Assembly (NCBI GenBank): GCA_946621895.1
Contig: CAMOOZ010000250.1
Location: 1 to 5,731 of the forward strand
Direction: 5' to 3'
Origin: an uncultured Lachnospiraceae bacterium
Lineage (GTDB): Bacteria > Bacillota_A > Clostridia > Lachnospirales > Lachnospiraceae
DNA: 5,731 bases
Below, in pieces: positions 5,638 to 5,731 of the stretch. A program made the position numbers and the translations under genes. Each line of letters begins with the position of its first letter. The stretch's first letter is position 1. A model generated the notes under the pieces. The model saw only the letters and a list, made by a program, of their open reading frames with translations. It searched no databases and was not told the origin of the DNA.

Positions 5638-5702
5638 ACGAATTAAGTGCTTGCACTTTAATTCGTAAATGCATTTTCTAAATGCGTTTACGATAGCTTT
5701 TT
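5638..5702 (+). terminator. Two overlapping hairpins with T-run after the NlpC/P60 gene
   Basis: The first hairpin pairs CGAATTAAGTGC (5639-5650) with GCACTTTAATTCG (5653-5665) around a two-base loop, with one bulged T. The second pairs 5664-5676 with 5680-5692 (13 bp including one U-G pair, loop TCT). After ATAGC comes a run of five T (5698-5702). The U-G pair and the T-run favour the + strand. The T-run sits five bases off the stem, so it is a less than ideal intrinsic terminator. The position, 11 bases after the stop codon, fits the end of the peptidase transcript. Confidence 0.55.
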
Positions 5703-5731
5703 AGGCAATTCAGCCCTGCAGTCACGCAGCA

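Noticed and set aside
1..5731. CRISPR array, tRNA, rRNA or insertion sequence
   Set aside because: No regularly spaced repeats, cloverleaf sequence, rRNA blocks or transposase motifs were seen on either strand.

Overview
The window most resembles chromosomal DNA of an anaerobic gut- or rumen-type Clostridia, with Lachnospiraceae the best guess. The reasons are strong AGGAGG-type ribosome binding sites, a secreted SH3-NlpC/P60 wall peptidase, an ammonium transporter fused to a PII protein, and remnants of the AAA-ATPase-like/PD-(D/E)XK family that is highly amplified in such genomes. The lineage is inferred from family resemblance, not from a marker gene. All credible genes are on the + strand.

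Bases 1-1008 hold two pieces of AAA-ATPase-like/PD-(D/E)XK proteins in an order no intact gene would have. The first is the C-terminal nuclease half of one copy, cut by the window start and ending at 640. Directly behind it, in another frame, is a middle segment of a second copy (about 641-957) that lacks both its ATPase core and its nuclease end. This looks like a collapsed tandem pair.

Bases 1009-1298 form a regulatory leader for the ammonium transporter. It has a near-consensus sigma-A-type promoter (TTGACA, 18-bp spacer, GATAAT), with a strong intrinsic terminator starting only a few bases after the predicted transcription start. About 200 bases follow in which several GC-rich arms can pair in alternative ways, then a perfect 14-bp palindrome next to the ribosome binding site.

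Bases 1299-3089 encode a 596-residue ammonium channel (Amt) with a complete PII (GlnK-type) signalling domain at its C-terminus. The PII part keeps most ligand-binding residues and the T-loop arginine that plugs AmtB in the separate-protein system, but has Leu where the uridylylated Tyr51 of E. coli PII would be. Transport and its nitrogen/energy-sensing gate are thus carried on one chain.

Bases 3216-5627 encode an 803-residue secreted peptidase: signal peptide, an acidic Ala/Glu/Ser-rich spacer, an N-terminal clip-like region, two SH3-like domains, an NlpC/P60 catalytic domain and a 200-residue beta-rich C-terminal extension. Two overlapping hairpins and a short T-run follow at 5638-5702. 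No convincing terminator lies between the transporter and the peptidase, so some read-through is possible, but nothing else links their functions. The best candidates for new biology are the self-contained Amt-PII protein and its unusual leader.
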